Shown here: piece after piece, positions 43,911-54,069 of the stretch
Layout of the letters: the number at the start of each line of letters is the position of its first letter
Position numbering within the stretch: the stretch's first letter is position 1
Assembly: GCA_001972305.1 (NCBI GenBank)
Contig: BDDD01000540.1
Coordinates: forward strand, 232,587 to 296,586
DNA: 64,000 nucleotides
Source: Cephalotus follicularis
Lineage: Eukaryota > Streptophyta > Magnoliopsida > Oxalidales > Cephalotaceae
Reading direction: 5' to 3'
Notes under the pieces: generated by a model
The model's database searches: none
Told to the model about the DNA's origin: nothing
Seen by the model: the letters and a program-made list of their open reading frames with translations, nothing else
Translations under genes and position numbers: made by a program

Positions 43911-44606
43911 GATGGAATTGCTTAATGATTATAATTGTGAAATTCAGTACCATCCAGGCAAAGCTAACGTAGTTGCAAACGCATTAAGTCACCAATTAGC
44001 ATGCCTAACGATTTCTCATATCCAGGTTTGTCAGTGGTTAATGGACAGAATAAGGGAAGCTCAAGGTAAAGATGGAAACTTGCTTAAGATGGCTTTGGAT
44101 GGTCAAGGTGGGTTAAAGCCCGACTCCTGAATCCAAAATGATGGATTGATCACATATTGGGATAGAATTTGTGTGCTTAGTGGCAAAGAATTGAAAGATA
44201 AACTCTTGTCACAGGCTCATTGCTCCAAATTCTCAGTACATCTGGGGAGTACCATGATGAATCGAGATTTGAGGCTTAACTACTGGGGGAATAATATGAA
44301 AAAGGAAATAGCTGAATATGTCGCTTCCTATCTGACATGTTAGCAAATTAAAACAAAACATCAGAGCCCAGCAGGGTTACTTCAACCCTTACTAGTAGCA
44401 CAATGGAAATGGGAACACATCACCATGGATTTTGTGACTGGTTTACAAAGGACAAGGACCAACCGCGATACAATATGGGTAATCGTAGACCGCTTTACAA
44501 AGTTCGCTCATTTCTTAGCTATAAAGATGACTTACTCCCTTGAGCGGTTAGCAACCATGCATATTGGTAAGATAGTTAAACTCCATGGTGTACCAACCGG
44601 TGTAGT
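43911..44606 (+). pseudogene. Gypsy-F integrase, first part
   Basis: It runs from [20 protein letters not shown] (end of RNase H) through HLGSTMMNRDLRLNYWG, CLTC-type SYLTC (stop after it), TMDFVTGLQRTRTNRD (first catalytic Asp), VIVDRFTKFAHFL and KIVKLHGVPTGVVS. The frame stops at the target site of gypsy-G (GTCTG, 44607-44611) and continues at 59565. Confidence 0.85.
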
Positions 44607-44611
44607 GTCTG
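44607..44611. other. Target-site duplication of gypsy-G, left copy
   Basis: GTCTG, repeated at 59565-59569 on the far side of gypsy-G. The two copies bracket a TGTCAC...TTACA element exactly. Confidence 0.9.
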
Positions 44612-46831
44612 TGTCACGCCACGAATCGTGTGGTTGGGTCCCACTGTCTGACACGTGGCATTCCGTACATTTATCATTATTATCACACCATAACAATTTA
44701 AAACTTAATAATCATCAACATAAACCATTAAATAAAGTGTGGATATACAGCCCCAGTTCAATACAAAGGTAATATTCTATTACAATCCAGCAGGTTATAA
44801 AGTTAAATGCATAATTATTCCTTGCAATCCGACCACTAAAGCGCACTTCCAATGAGGAGGAACTTACATTACTATTTATCCTTGATGCTGTTGTGATGTG
44901 CCACCACTACCTGTTCCTGTACCTAGCCCATTCAAAGAATGGGTCAGCAACCCTGGGGGTTGTGTAGGTTACCACATGAACGGCACATACCAGAGGAAGA
45001 ACAATAAGAGCAGAGGAGAAAATAATGAATGCATACCCTAATTACAAACCACAATTTATCATATAATAGCCATTATCCTTTACCCTCGGACTACACTACT
45101 CAAGCCAACATAATATTCACATTACAGAAGAGTCGGTCCAGTCATCCCATGGTCTGGTCAGTATTTATTAGGTTCACCTTTATGCTCACCTGCCCGCGAA
45201 ATTCTCCTTTAGGTTCACATGCCGAGCGGAATTCGCCCTTTGCTCACCTTGTCTGGCAGTTCACCCTTTGGATCACCAGCTCTGGCAGAATTAACCCTTA
45301 GGTTCACCATTAAGCGGATTCGCCCAAGGATCACCTGCCTAGCGGAATTCACCCCCTAGCTTCACTTGCTTGGCGGAATTCTCCCCATTTGGGCTCACCT
45401 GCCTCGGATAATTTTTATACTTCCTTATATATAATCCAATACACCATATTCATTATTACTTTTCCCTGATATAATACAGTGGCCATCCTCGGATGTATCT
45501 CATTAAGCATTCTAGCGATCAAACACGTAATAAAGCAATCATGAATGCATGCATGGCACTGGTTGAGACGTTCACCATGCAGGGGACGCATGCATGCTCA
45601 TATTCAATCTCCTTTTCCCTGTGAGCGCATGCTGGGAATACATGACATGGAACAACGCATGCTTAAGATGCATTCTCGGCTCATGTCGAGGGACAATGCA
45701 CACATTGGATGCCTGCTTGGCTCCAGGGCGCATACTAGGAATGTATGGCACGGGAGAGCTCAACACATTCCAGTGTATGGCGTGCCTAGCAGAGGAGAGT
45801 GCTCGGGCCGTTACATGCTCGGGTGAAGGTAGAGGAGAGCTCGACGCCGTTGTATGGCATGCTGGGGAAGCATGGATCCTTGTCCCATGGCTCCTCTAGC
45901 ATGGGCACCTCCGACACATAGATCCTCTGGCGTCTGTACCTCAGGCACTTGGCTCGTCTGGAGTCGGCACCTCGCCTCCTCGGGTACCTTGCTATGGGAG
46001 CTCAGAGGTAGGTCTGGCATGGATGCACAGGTGTTATACACGGCATGCTTGGACGCATACCCAGTGCATACTGGCGATGAGGGGAGCTCGGCACACTGGC
46101 GCATCTGAAGAACATTACCTGGGGATGCATGGTACAGTGGAACGCCTCCTCGGAACTTGGCGATGGCAGTGGTTGGACACCAACATTGTGTGCTCCTCGG
46201 CACTTCGGCTTGCTCAGGGCTCATGCAGTGGCACACAATGGGAGTATGCCAGTGGAGGCCATGGTTGGCGCTTTCACAGTAGAGAGCTTAGCACATGACA
46301 GCAACATGCAAGGCGTATTGCTGGTACGCACAGGGACGCATAGTGCAATATACCAGGGGACCACATATTCTATCTTTTGTATTGCTAATATATATACAAA
46401 CAATAAAACCATAAAACACAAACAAGCAAGCAGTAAAACAACACACAGTAATCACAAACAAGCTGGTAGGCGGTCGGACATGAAGCAACCTACCTGGAAG
46501 GCGGTTGGAAGCGGAGATGGTCTACTTCCTCCTTAAATTATGGACTTCCTTCTGGCTGAGGACTGCTACACACCTTAGCTTGAAAATTTCTTCAATCTTG
46601 CAAAATTCCTTTGCTCCCAGGGAATGGGTATTTAAAGATGGATGTGCAGGAGGCATGGGGCTTCTGCGAACAACACCCATCTTGTCCTTTCTTCCATTTC
46701 TATCAGCATTTGGCCCCATCTCCCACTTCCCTCATCTCTATCGATTTCTCTGGAACAATGGAGTGCAAGAAATGACCAAAAGCATGTCGCCAAGCTGCAC
46801 ATCATCATTTATACACGTGAAAGAAAGTTCC
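44612..46831 (-). repeat. Gypsy-G 3' LTR (truncated)
   Basis: It begins TGTCACGCCACGAATCG and follows the 5' LTR closely to AAAGAAAGTTCC, where it joins RT sequence. It contains a tandem array (45170-45410) and a G+C-rich zone (45540-46300) full of GCATG and GGCGCAT. Open frames of 90-140 codons on both strands in that zone are not kept in the 5' LTR and are judged chance frames. Confidence 0.9.
45170..45410. repeat. Degenerate about 30-bp tandem array in gypsy-G 3' LTR
   Basis: About eight units on the theme GGTTCACCTGCCTAGCGGAA followed by TTCACCC. Units differ by a few bases. The same array is at 50341-50578 in the 5' LTR with the same order of variants, so it existed before the element inserted. 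Confidence 0.8.
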
Positions 46832-47567
46832 GGTAGGATTGATGTTCGCAGGCATCATCCCAAACAAATGTCAGGTTCTTCTACGTCAATCGGGTCAGAG
46901 GTGTTGCTATCTTGGAGAATCCTTATACAAACCAACCGTAATATCCTACTAGGCCAAGAAAGCTTCGAACTTTCGTCACATTCGTTGGTCACTTCCAGCC
47001 TTTTACTGCTTTGATCTTTGTTGGATCTACTGACAATCAAGCATTGGATATAACATGACCATGGAATGTTACCTCTGATAACCAGAATTCACACTTGCTA
47101 AACTTAGCATACAGCTGGTGGTCTCTGAGAGTTCGCAATGCCAAGTGTAGGTGTTCTCCATGTTCTTCCAAGGACTTCAAATATATCAGGATGTCATCAA
47201 TAAACACCATGATAAACCAATCCATATATGGACTGAATATCCTGTTCATCAAGGTCATAAATGCAGCAGGGGTGTTGAATTCATAATGCCCATATCGTGA
47301 TCTAAAGGCAGTCTTTGGGATATCTTCTGCCTTTACTCTGAGCTGATGATATCCTGATCTCCGATAAAATTTAGAAAACACTGAAGATCCCATCAGCTGG
47401 TCAAACAGATCATTGATGTGTGGCAGTGGATACTTGTTCTTAGCCGTCACTTTATTCAGCTGTCGGTAATCGATACACATCTGTAATGATCCATCTTTCT
47501 TCTTAACAAACAAGACCGGTGCTCCACATGGGGACACACTTGGTGTGATGAACCCTTTGTCCAACAA
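46832..47567 (-). pseudogene. Gypsy-G reverse transcriptase (PFG motif deleted)
   Basis: The frame 47567-47037 has [40 protein letters not shown], the SGYHQLRV segment and the catalytic FIDDILIYL, and ends in [13 protein letters not shown]. Between RYGHYEF and NTPAAFM about eight residues with the conserved Met-Pro-Phe-Gly are missing in frame, which should ruin the polymerase fold. Upstream on the plus coordinate, 46832-47030 carries VRSFLGLVGYYGWF and KIATPLTRLT in shifted frames, the join before RNase H. RNase H and integrase are absent. Confidence 0.85.
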
Positions 47568-47570
47568 CTC

Positions 47571-48560
47571 CTATAGTTGCACTTTGAATTCCTTTAACTC
47601 AAGAGGGGTGATCCGGAAAGGAGCTGTCGATACCGGAGTTGTTCCCGGTAGAAGATCTATAGAAAACTCCACATCTCTCTCAGGAGGTAAGGACGTCAGA
47701 TCTTCCAAAAGCACATCCGGGTATTCACAAACCATAGGAACATCATCCAACTTCGGTGTCCATCTACTGTTATCCGTAACATTTGCCAAATCAATAGTAC
47801 AACCTTGTCTTAAGAGTCTGTCAGCCTGTATAGAGGATATCATTGAAACTGGTTGATGCTCTAACGTCCCAATAAACTGGAACGGAGACTGTCCTGGCAA
47901 ATAGAAGGTTACAACCTTCCTATTACAATCCACATATGCATAATGTACTGATAGCCAATCCATACCAAGAATTATATCAAGATCGCCCATCGGCAGTACT
48001 ATGAGGTCTGCCGGAAGAACATGTCCTGAAATATCGATGGCACAAGATCTACACACCCATTGGGAGGTAACCGACTCCCCTACTGGCATGCTGACCTCTA
48101 TCACAAAAGGTAAAGGCTCGGGTTCCACATTCACATGACTTATAAAATCAGGAGCAACATATGAATGGGATGAGCCTGGATCAATCAAAGTCTGTGCCAA
48201 AAGTTGAGATATATGAACCATACCTCCAATCACTGAGGCTGATCCAGTTGCGGCTCGCTGATCCATAGCATATACTCTACCTTGCACCATAGACGCCGAC
48301 CCCATCGACTGTTTACCATGGTCTCCTCCTGAACTGGTGCTAGGGTGGCCTTGCATGAAACTTACTTGTGATCGGGTTGAACCCTGCCCTGTTTGAACTC
48401 CTGTTTTGGGTCTATTCTGGGGACATTCAACAGCTATGTGGTCTGGAGCTCCACAACTCCAACACCGACCATTCTTCCACTAGCAGTCATCTGAAACATG
48501 GTCGGTGCATCCAAAATTCACACAGGGTTTAGCAGACTCCTATTCATCATCGGTAGGTCT
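47571..48560 (-). pseudogene. Gypsy-G gag knuckle, protease and linker
   Basis: A 261-codon open frame (48356-47571), in phase with RT and separated from it by one TAG. It has the protease active site TLIDPGSSHSYVA, then EVSMPVGESVTSQWVC, LIVLPMGDLDIILGMDWL and the linker [22 protein letters not shown]. Upstream, 48560-48440 encodes the two knuckles (CTDHVSDDC, with a stop next to it, and CWSCGAPDHIAVEC). Protease is complete in its key residues. Confidence 0.9.
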
Positions 48561-49675
48561 AGAAGAACCTCATGGCAATGTTATCCTTCGTTGTCGTCTT
48601 CGTCATGAATCATGACGCAGCCTTCTTGGCTGAGAACCACGAGATTACCTTCCCAACTTCGAAGGTCCTGCTGGGCTATAAACACTACGGGGAGATTCAC
48701 CCTGCCTTGGACTGCTGTGATATCCAGACCTGCGAGATTTATTGCTACTTCAAGAACTTCTTCCCGGCTGATCACCAGAAGGAGCAGGTCTCTGATTGGT
48801 TGTCTGAATTTCCAAGTTCTGAAACCGCTGAGCCAAGGCTTCAACCTCTCGTGCCCTGTTGGACAGATCAAAGAAAGTTCGCAAATCCAGGGGCACTAAC
48901 TTCTCCTTGATGTCATGTCGTAGTCCTCAAAGAAACTTCTTAGCGTTCCTTGACTCAGTATTTACCATGTATGGAGCTATCCTTGATAACTCGTTGAACT
49001 TAGCCTCATATTGGGCTACTGTAATATCTCCCTGTGTCAGGCCTAAGAATTCAGCCTTTCTCTTATCAATCTCCACCTCAGGATAGAATCTATCATTAAA
49101 CTATGCTTTAAAACCTTCCAAAGAATATGTCTCCCTGGAAGACTCAATCATGTTCCACCAATGCTTCGCTTCGCCTTGTAACATATACGTTGCAAACACG
49201 ACCTTCTGCGAGTCTGAGCAATCCTTAACTCAGAAAATCTTATTCAATTGCATTGGCCATCTCTCAACCGAAATAGCATCAGGATCTCCTATAAAGGCTG
49301 GAGGATTTAACTTCAAGAATCCGATCAAGGGATTCTCTCATTGTGAAGGTTGGTCAACTGATCTTCTCGCTGCTTCAGCCCGCCTGGCTGGTCGAGTGGC
49401 TGATGTTTGTTCATGTACCTCTGCTGCATGCCTAGCCGTCTTGCAGCGGGTGGTTATTTTTATTCAATTTGTTGCTGTTGCATAAATTCATGTATCTGAC
49501 TTATCATAGCACGCATTCTCCTCATAAATCCTCTGGGTTCCTGTCGAGTAAGAGCAGCAGCTTCGGCTTCTTGAGCCACATTTACTTATTCTTGTCTTTC
49601 CTCAATTATATGGGTACATCTCGTCGATGACCCGGTTCCCACTCCTCGTGCGATTCTACTTCGTCGTCCTTCCAT
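48561..49675 (-). pseudogene. gag: Gypsy-G gag (heavily broken)
   Basis: It starts MEGRRSRIARG at 49675, just after the primer-binding site, and shows a stop after 29 codons. Recognisable pieces are EPRGFMRRMRAM, the AEFLGLTQGDITVAQYEAK-like stretch near 49030 and FFDLSNRAREVEALAQRFQNL near 48880. Single-base changes leave many stops. A plus-strand open frame at 48572-48910 is only its complement. Confidence 0.75.
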
Positions 49676-49766
49676 ACTGATTCACATAAAAGAACGGGTC
49701 AATATCCACACATATATCTTAACTCCACTTACCAAGGGTCCTATCCCGGCTTATCTAGAATAGTAC

Positions 49767-49778
49767 GGCTCTGATACC
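49767..49778 (-). promoter_or_regulatory. Gypsy-G primer-binding site
   Basis: The element strand reads GGTATCAGAGCC a few bases from the 5' LTR end, matching initiator Met-tRNA except at the first base upstream (C for T). Confidence 0.8.
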
Positions 49779-50340
49779 GAAACTTGTCACACCCCGATTC
49801 GTGGGTTGGGCCCCATGGTTTGACACGTGGCTTTCCATACATTTATCATCACCATCAAACCATAACAATTTAAAACTTAATAATCATCAACATAAACCAT
49901 TAAATAATGTGTGGATATACAGCCACAGTTCAATACAAAGGAAATACTCTGCTACAATCCAGCAGGTTATACAGATAAATACATAATTATTCCTTGCAAT
50001 CCAAGAACTAAAGTGCACTACCGAGGAGGAGGAACTTACATTACTCTTTATCCTTGATGCTACTATGATGTGCCACCACTACCTGTTCCTGTACATGGTA
50101 CATTCAAAGAATGGGTCAGAAATCCTAGGGATTGTGTAGGTTACCACATGAACGGCACATACCAGAGGAACAACAATAAAAATGTAGGATAAAGTAATGC
50201 ATGCATACCATAATTACAGACCACAATTTATCATATAATAGCCATTATTCTTTATCCTCGGACTACACTACTCAAGCCATACATAATATTCACATTACAG
50301 AGGACTCGGACCAGTCATCCCATGGTCTGGTCAGTATTTA

Positions 50341-50578
50341 TTAGGTTCACATTTAGGCTCACCTGCTCGCGGAATTCTCCTATAGGTTCACCTGCCGAGA
50401 GGAATTTGCCCTTTGCTCACCTGCTCAGGCGGTTCACCCTTTGGATCACCAGCGCTGGCAGAATTCACCCTTGGGTTCACCATTAAGCAGATTCGCTCTA
50501 GGATCACCTGCCTAGCTGAACTCACCCCCAGGTTCACCTGCTCGGCGGAATTCTCCCCATTTGGGCTCACCTGCCTGG
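50341..50578. repeat. Degenerate about 30-bp tandem array in gypsy-G 5' LTR
   Basis: Sister of the array at 45170-45410, with GGTTCACCTGC..GGAATTC units in the same order. Confidence 0.8.
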
Positions 50579-51679
50579 GATAATTTTTATACGTCCTTAT
50601 CTATAATCCAGTACACCACATTCATTATTACTTTTAACTAATATAATACAGTGGCCATCCTCAGGTGTATCTCATTAAGCATTCTAGTGCTCAAACACGT
50701 AATAAAGCATGCATGGCACTGGTTGAGACGTTCACCACGCAAGGGACGCATGCATGCTCATATTCAATCGCCTTTTCCCTATGAGTGCATCCTGGGAATA
50801 CATGCCAGGGAACAACGCATGCTTAAGATGCATGCTCGGCTCATGGCAGGGGAGAACACACATGTTGGATGCATGCTTGGTTCAACGGCGCATACTAGGA
50901 ATGCATGACAGGGGAGAGCTCACCGTATTCTAGTGTATGGCATGCCAAGCAGAGGAGAGTGCTCGGGCCGTTACATGCTCGGGTGAAGGAAGAGGAGAAC
51001 TCGTTGTCGTTGTATGGAAGTCTCGGGAAGAATGGATCCTCGGCGCATGGCTCCTCTAGCGTGGGCACCTCCAACATATAATTCCTTTAGCGTCGGTACC
51101 TCGGGCACCTGGCTCCTCTGGCGTTGGCACCTCGCCTCCTCGGGTACCTTGCCAAGGGAGCTCAGCGGCAGGTCTAGCATGGATGCACAGGCGTTATACA
51201 CGGCATGCTTTGACGCATGCCCAATGCATACTGGCGATGAGGGGAGCTCAACACACTGGCGCATCCTCAGCACATTACCTGGGAATGCATGGCACAGTGG
51301 AACGCCTCCTTAGAACATGGAGATGGCAGTGGTTGGACGCCAACATTGCATGCTCCTCAGCACTTTGACATGCTCAGGGCGCATGCAGTGGCACACATTG
51401 GGCGTATGCCGGTGGAGGCCATCCTTGGTGCTTTCACAGTAGTGAGCTCAGCACATGACATCAACGTGCAAGGCGTATTGCTGGTAAGCGCAGGGACGCA
51501 GAGTGCAATATACCTAGGGACCACATATTCTACCTTTTGCATTGCTAATATATATACAAACAATAAAACCATAACACACAAACAAGCAATCAGTAAAACA
51601 ACACCCAGCAATCAGACACAAGCGGGTAGGCGCTTGGACATGAAGCAACCTACCTAGAAGGCGGTTGGAAATGGAGATG

Positions 51680-51682
51680 CTC
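51680..51682. other. Candidate 3-bp target duplication of the CACTA-like element
   Basis: CTC here and at 58961-58963. Three bases is the size made by CACTA transposases. Two extra bases (GA) lie between this copy and CACTACTAG, so the assignment is tentative. Confidence 0.5.
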
Positions 51683-51684
51683 GA

Positions 51685-51910
51685 CACTACTAGAAAAATA
51701 ACATTTCTCGACCGCCATTTTAGCCGACCGCCTTAGCGGTCGATAAATGCCCTGAAGTGAAATCGTGTTGCTTTCCCACCGGCAACCTCTTTTTAGGAAT
51801 TGCCAACTGCCTAAGCGGTCGGTAATTCGAAATTTACCATTATTATTAATTAATTCATTTTCGCAACCGCAATTTTTGTTTTACCAACCGCTATGGCGGT
51901 TACGATTTGT
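51685..51910 (+). repeat. Left terminal inverted repeat and subterminal repeats
   Basis: CACTACTAGAAAAA followed by GACCGCC, CCGACCGCC, GCGGTCG, GCGGTCGG and AACCGC/GCGGTT motifs in both orientations. Such subterminal motifs bind the element-encoded protein in CACTA families. Confidence 0.8.
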
Positions 51911-51949
51911 CTTATTTCGAATTTGTGCAGATTGCATTTGATCAGTTCC

Positions 51950-52135
51950 TTTTACACAGTTCCCTTTTTTTACATCTTCATCGCTCTCTCTCTTTCATCT
52001 TCATCGCTCTCTGTCATTAAATCACTCTCTATCTTCTAATCTCTCTATCGTCAACTATGATCGATCCAAGCTCGAAGCTCCAAATCGATCGGGTGAAGCT
52101 TGAAGCTCCAAATCGACCAAATCTTTCTGTCCGGT
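51950..52135 (+). other. Possible leader and first exon of the captured transcript
   Basis: A CT-rich stretch with a duplicated CATCTTCATCGCTCTCT unit precedes an ATG at about 52058 and a short frame (MIDPSSKLQIDRVKLEAPN...) built from two near-identical GAAGCTCCAAATCGA units. A plausible splice donor follows at about 52135. This looks like the 5' end of a plant transcript, but no later exon can be assigned. Confidence 0.4.
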
Positions 52136-52643
52136 TCGTCTCTGATCTGCATATATGCATATATAATTATATTTTGATAGCTTGAATTAAGGAAACACAC
52201 ATTCATTAAGGTATTTACTTGCTGCATTAACATTTTAATTAGTGCTCTATGACCTGATGGATTTTGTGATTGTATCGAATTATTATCCTTTATAGAATCC
52301 AAATTTTTAATGTAGTCAACTAGTTTCTGTTTTCTTCTTAAGCACTGTCAGGTTCTTGTAAGGCTTAGTGTTTTCTGCTCTTTCTATATGTGTTTGACCT
52401 TGTTTTTTTCCATTCTATAAGCTTATGGTCATCTTACATTGGTAATGGACAACTGAATGTTGCTAAAATTTAAAGTAATAATTTGTCCTCTGCGAGGAAT
52501 GGTTTCTATATATATCTGATAAATTTATCGGGTATACTATTTATTCTTTGTCTTGTTATGGATCCCTTCTATGAAGGATCAGTGGGTGGTTGTAATGACA
52601 CAGTGGGTTGGGCCTATGTTTATGTATGCTTTTTAATGCGTTA
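52136..52643. other. Unassigned, AT-rich interior of the CACTA-like element
   Basis: No protein similarity or clear repeats. It could be an intron following the exon-like segment at 52058-52135. Confidence 0.4.
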
Positions 52644-52934
52644 TTATTTCTTTGCTAGACTGTGCTTGTTGTTGTGCATCCACACCTTGAGTACTCTTCT
52701 CTTGACACCAATCTCTTGGCAAAACTGATGCACCACAGTTTCTTCTTGCTTTTGAATCTTTGAACCCACTTTCTCTGCAAAGTTGAGCATTTTGTCTTTC
52801 TGTTCCTGTGTAAACTTTGTCCTAAACCTATTCTTAACAAGTTGGTGGGGTGGCCTAGCCATTTCTACCCCACCACCACCATCTTCCTGTTCATCTGACT
52901 CTGAAGGGAGTGACCCCATGTTGTAGGACATCAT
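52644..52934 (-). pseudogene. Captured ZF-HD homeodomain fragment
   Basis: A 96-codon minus-strand frame. After an acidic/glycine stretch ([10 protein letters not shown]) it has [39 protein letters not shown] and [16 protein letters not shown]. This is the homeodomain of plant zinc-finger homeodomain (ZF-HD) transcription factors, whose third helix carries VWMHNNKH. The N-terminal zinc-finger dimerisation domain is absent, so only the DNA-binding half was taken. The frame is open over the whole homeodomain, and a product resembling a natural mini-zinc-finger counterpart (homeodomain only) is conceivable if transcribed. It runs opposite to the AGO and kinesin pieces. Confidence 0.85.
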
Positions 52935-54069
52935 GCTTCATGAACATTTTGACATTACAAATGGGTTTGTTAGCAATGGTAAACTATTGACTCTAAAGCA
53001 GTTCTTACTCCTTTTCCTTGTCTCAGAACTTCCCTAGTGTATATTCCTTCTTAATGGGTTCCTTGTTAAGTCAAAAACGTTGATTAGTCTTGGTGAAGGA
53101 CTGCTGTTTAACTCCAAGTAGGAACCAGGGAATAGAAAGGTGTCTTATTAGACCTATTGAGTTGGTTATCGACACCTAGAAAAGGATGAATTTATTTCTT
53201 TCTTTTGAAGGAAATAAAAACGATAGGAAGAAAGAAACGCAAAGAAAAGAAAAGTTGGCCCTTGAAGTATAAGCATAGAAGGTTCTGCTAATTTCTTCTT
53301 CCGCTAAAATGGTGCAGCAATGCTTTCTTGGGTTTTTCTTTCTTTATTTATGCCTAATATTGTAACACACATGTTTCTAATAGGTATCCGAGGGTAGGTA
53401 TTTGAAAAAGAAATCCCTATGATATGGTCTTGTTAAAAAATGATGTACCAAACAAAAAAGAAGCAGGCATTGTGGGGTCGCCTTCTAATTTTTCCATGAA
53501 GGCCAGGCATAATGTGTAGAAGTAGACATTACTTTGATGAACAGTTGTGATCCATATTCCAAGTCTAAAGCTAATGGATGGTGAAACTGTACCTAAAACA
53601 TTAGGTAAATCGTTGAAGATTTTGTGGATTCTTGATTGATACAGGAACCCATCTCCAGTCTACAATTTTCCTTTATTATGGTGACATACAGTTACCTAAC
53701 AAAGATATTGCAAACATCATAATTAGCCTAAACTTGATGATGAGTCACATAATCTTGTTGTGGAATGCTTTATGAAGATCCGATTAGAAAGGATGAGAAA
53801 CTGTTGGTATGGGCTATTAGTTTATTTGTCGTGTTTGTTTTGGAGACCAAAAGAGAAGCAACAAGACAGGAGATAATCAGACGGGACTAAGATGATTAGA
53901 TTAAAAGTGGTTGTTTTCTTTAAAGAAAACTAGGAGTTTTCTTGTTGACAAATGTCCACCCTTTAAACATCAACTCTCTTAGAAAGCAATACTCTTAAAA
54001 GTTTGTTGGTTAATAATGAATATCTGCCTAAATGGACTTATATATTTGTCTCACAATCTGTATTTGTGA
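52935..54069. other. Unassigned interior of the CACTA-like element
   Basis: AT-rich with no recognised exons. Upstream AGO exons may have been expected here but none was found, so this may be intronic or filler DNA. Confidence 0.4.

Larger units (their letters stand above)
49785..51684 (-). repeat. Gypsy-G 5' LTR, part left of the CACTA element
   Basis: It begins TGTCACACCCCGATTCG and matches 44612-46520 throughout, including the tandem array (50341-50578). It breaks at 51684 beside CACTACTAG and resumes at 58961 with CTCCTTAAATTCTAG. Confidence 0.9.

Noticed and set aside
45545..46540. Overlapping open frames of 90-141 codons on both strands
   Set aside because: They lie in an LTR, overlap each other on both strands, use no known domain, and are not preserved in the sister LTR (50650-51660). 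They reflect high G+C.
48572..48910. 112-codon plus-strand frame
   Set aside because: It is the complement of gypsy-G gag, whose conserved text is readable on the minus strand in shifted frames.
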